Positions 62,680 to 64,000 of a stretch of DNA of 64,000 nt are shown in pieces. The stretch is from JBGRQA01 sp041725895. GTDB lineage: Bacteria; Bacteroidota; Bacteroidia; Bacteroidales; Marinifilaceae. The position numbers and the translations under genes are program-made. Where the stretch lies: positions 48,965-112,964 of the forward strand of contig JBGRQA010000019.1 in the NCBI GenBank assembly GCA_041725895.1. The letters are read 5' to 3'. The number at the start of each line of letters is the position of its first letter. The stretch's first letter is position 1. The notes under the pieces are model-generated. The model was not told where the DNA came from. It made no database searches and was given only the letters and a program-made list of their open reading frames with translations.

Positions 62680-62889
62680 TTAACCACTAAAATACTTATA
62701 TGCTGCATAAGCTAATAAGCCAACTCCAACAACAGCAAGTGCAGCTCCGGTTGCAACCCCAACCCCTACCACAATTTTTATCCCTACAGCGAGAGCTCCA
62801 GCCAAAAAGCCACCTCCATTATTTTCGTAAAGTTCTTTATCTGTAAGCTCAACCAATCCCATATTTTTTATTTCTATTTTCTTCTCCAT
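62680..62889 (-). CDS. Double-glycine leader peptide, bacteriocin-like precursor 2
   Basis: 69 aa. Leader residues 1–26 (MEKKIEIKNMGLVELTDKEL…NNGG) match the double-glycine consensus recognised by peptidase-domain ABC exporters. The 43-residue core begins GFLAGALAVGIKIVVGVGV and is almost entirely Gly/Ala/Val/Leu, ending in YAAYKYFSG: a membrane-active, class II bacteriocin-like peptide. It starts 5 bp after the small membrane-protein gene, so the three genes look like one operon. Activity is inferred. Confidence 0.7.
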   Translation of the reverse strand: MEKKIEIKNMGLVELTDKELYENNGGGFLAGALAVGIKIVVGVGVATGAALAVVGVGLLAYAAYKYFSG

Positions 62890-62893
62890 GTTT

Positions 62894-63049
62894 CTAGATT
62901 TTTTGGTTAAGAATAAAGTTTAATAGAATCAAACCACTAATAACACCAACAATGAAGGCCAAAGCCAACCAGTTCCCAAAATTTTTATTTGCTACAAATG
63001 GGAAAAGTGTTTCACGAATCAATGTAACAATTGTATCCTTTTCTTTCAT
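62894..63049 (-). CDS. Small membrane protein in the bacteriocin-like operon
   Basis: 51 aa. Starts MKEKDTIVTLIRETLF, with one membrane helix (WLALAFIVGVISGLILLNFI) and a short tail. It sits between the two precursors with gaps of ~14 and ~4 bp. An immunity role is a reasonable guess from position, but there is no motif to prove it. Confidence 0.55.
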   Translation of the reverse strand: MKEKDTIVTLIRETLFPFVANKNFGNWLALAFIVGVISGLILLNFILNQKI

Positions 63050-63063
63050 TGCGTTTAACGTTT

Positions 63064-63255
63064 CTATGCTTTCAATATTTTGGATAGAACTACTCCTCCT
63101 GCAGCTATTCCAATAGAAATAGCCACCCCCATTTCAGCACTCGTCAGAACAACTACAGCTCCAATAACTAACGGGAAAAAACCTCCCTCAATTTTTTTTA
63201 TCTCACCAGGATTCAATTCATAAACCCCCAAATGATTAAGATCTAAATTTTCCAT
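63064..63255 (-). CDS. Double-glycine leader peptide, bacteriocin-like precursor 1
   Basis: 63 aa from the ATG at 63255 (a GTG just upstream is an alternative). Leader residues 1–25 end in KKIEGG and share the pattern L.x.LGVYEL.xxEI….GG with the other precursor. The core FFPLVIGAVVVLTSAEMGV…GIAAGGVVLSKILKA (38 aa) is hydrophobic with Gly zippers and a basic C-terminal end, fitting a class IIb-like bacteriocin. The exporter end lies 0.4 kb upstream. Confidence 0.7.
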   Translation of the reverse strand: MENLDLNHLGVYELNPGEIKKIEGGFFPLVIGAVVVLTSAEMGVAISIGIAAGGVVLSKILKA

Positions 63256-63258
63256 CAC

Positions 63259-63429
63259 ATGATAATTTAAGTTATTAACTAGTTTAACTAAAAAGTAATA
63301 TTGTCTCCTAATTCGATTATTCTCATTTTCTCTTCAATCAACTAAAAACTGATCTAAGACATTGAAAATGTAACTATTCACATTTAAAATTTCAGGTTAT
63401 ATACTATCAGAAAAAAGGATCGGCTCATT
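63259..63429. other. Upstream region of the bacteriocin-like genes
   Basis: AT-rich, no ORF of note and no TAnnTTTG box that I can place with confidence. It presumably holds the promoter of precursor 1. Confidence 0.3.
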
Positions 63430-63570
63430 TTACTTAAAAGAATCAACAGTAATATTATTTGCTTTGTTTTCTGATACAACCTGAGTTGAATGCGATACTT
63501 TTGAAAAAAGCATCTTCGTAATAAAAACTTTAACAAGTACAACATATATTGATTGAGACTCAAATATCAT
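63430..63570 (-). CDS. Possible small ORF (46 aa)
   Basis: ATG at 63570 opens 46 codons: MIFESQSIYVVLVKVFITKMLFSK then a polar tail. It has an amphipathic or membrane-prone N-terminus. It lies ~23 bp after the 27-aa frame, so it could belong to the same transcript. No other support, so this may be chance in AT-rich DNA. Confidence 0.25.
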   Translation of the reverse strand: MIFESQSIYVVLVKVFITKMLFSKVSHSTQVVSENKANNITVDSFK

Positions 63571-63593
63571 TTTCACAACGACATAAATGACTT

Positions 63594-63677
63594 TCAGTAA
63601 TATTTAACTTTAGGACCAACTCTCTTAGTGGACCTGTATTTTAAATCATCAAATGCCAAATACTTAATTCCTTTCAT
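63594..63677 (-). CDS. Possible 27-aa peptide coupled to the ABC exporter
   Basis: The ATG overlaps the TGA stop of the exporter gene in an ATGA motif, a classic translational coupling arrangement. The product is MKGIKYLAFDDLKYRSTKR… with a basic, Tyr/Lys-rich end, a possible leaderless peptide or a peptide of a RiPP type. Only the coupling and the length support it. Confidence 0.35.
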   Translation of the reverse strand: MKGIKYLAFDDLKYRSTKRVGPKVKYY

Positions 63678-64000
63678 AATTCCCTATTTGAAATTGGTAA
63701 TATTTCTGGCAATTGTTTCTGCCACATTTCAAAGTATTTTCCTTTTTGGGCATAGAGATTTCCATGCGGCCCCTCTTCAATCAGTTTCCCCTTTTCCAGA
63801 ACTACTATTTTATCGGCCTGTAGTACCGTACCCAAACGGTGGGCGATCAGGATAATGGTTTTGCCCTGCTTCTTCAGCTCCTGAATGGTTTGCTGTACCT
63901 GCTGCTCGGAGATGGAATCGAGGGAGGAGGTGGCCTCATCCAGGATCAAGACCTGGGGATCGCGGTACAGAGCACGGGCAATGGCCAAACGCTGCTTCTG
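63674..64000 (-). CDS. ABC transporter, 3' end (exporter C-terminus; 5' end outside window)
   Basis: 108 residues visible. The tail of the signature motif is at the window edge (QKQRLAIARAL), then Walker B LILDEATSSLDS, the H-loop AHRL, and a C-terminal end LPEILPISNREL. This is the ATPase end of a fused permease-ATPase exporter. Position beside double-glycine peptides suggests a peptidase-containing bacteriocin exporter, but the N-terminal peptidase cannot be seen. Codons here are GC-richer than in the peptide genes. Confidence 0.85.
   Translation of the reverse strand, partial: QKQRLAIARALYRDPQVLILDEATSSLDSISEQQVQQTIQELKKQGKTIILIAHRLGTVLQADKIVVLEKGKLIEEGPHGNLYAQKGKYFEMWQKQLPEILPISNREL

Overview
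The window is a piece of a Bacteroidota chromosome, most like a marine Marinilabiliales or Marinifilaceae relative. This is inferred from gene content and signals, not from a database match. Evidence includes an ExbB–membrane protein–ExbD–ExbD operon, three giant tricorn-like S41 proteases, a BlaI/M56-TonB pair, lipoprotein and Sec signals, promoters of the TTTG-N18-20-TAnnTTTG type, weak Shine-Dalgarno sequences, and an acpP-fabF-rnc operon. Base composition is about 40% GC by eye. The first two tricorn genes are visibly GC-richer and the bacteriocin corner at the right end is AT-richer.

Region by region. 1–6.8 kb: two tandem tricorn-type proteases (the first cut by the window edge). 6.8–13.4 kb: an accessory zone with a DUF4440-like lipoprotein, an unrecognised helical protein with a striking 20/21-bp phased CCACAGC array directly behind its stop codon, two fossils of further tricorn gene ends, an unknown secreted protein, a cupin/AraC pair and several repeat families. 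13.4–22 kb: DEAD-box helicase, DUF1456 protein, HEAT-like protein, Spy-like protein, VTT membrane protein, the M56-TonB/BlaI sensor-repressor pair with three palindromic operators, and a membrane zinc peptidase. 22.3–25.6 kb: a third tricorn protease. 25.8–53.4 kb: mostly housekeeping genes: acyltransferase, aspS, tadA, deoD, aroA, apt, aroB, dprA, gdhA, tatD, asparaginase, the TonB energising operon, tRNA-Arg(CCG), leuS, two YitT proteins, an M23 peptidase, purN, and acpP-fabF-rnc. 53.4–58.4 kb: an RprXY-like two-component system, a candidate small RNA, a His-rich secreted protein, a palindromic MITE-like element and a tandem ~290-bp noncoding repeat. 58.5–61.4 kb: lepA and gpmA. 61.6–64 kb: tiny membrane proteins and a double-glycine-leader bacteriocin-like cluster next to the end of an ABC exporter.

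How parts fit together. ExbB/ExbD energise TonB-dependent uptake. The tricorn proteases probably finish peptide breakdown in the periplasm. BlaI probably represses its own promoter and the M56-TonB sensor through TACTA-N6-TAGTA sites. GTTAA direct repeats at 9–11 bp steps lie about 45–75 bp upstream of the predicted starts of the histidine kinase gene, the neighbouring His-rich protein gene and a distant 64-aa protein gene, which suggests a shared regulon of the response regulator.

The most unusual objects are the phased CCACAGC array with its partner gene at 7.6–8.6 kb, the GTTAA regulon geometry, the tandem ~290-bp structured repeat at 57.6–58.4 kb, and the double-glycine peptide locus at 62.7–64 kb. 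All family assignments come from motifs read by eye; no search was run.
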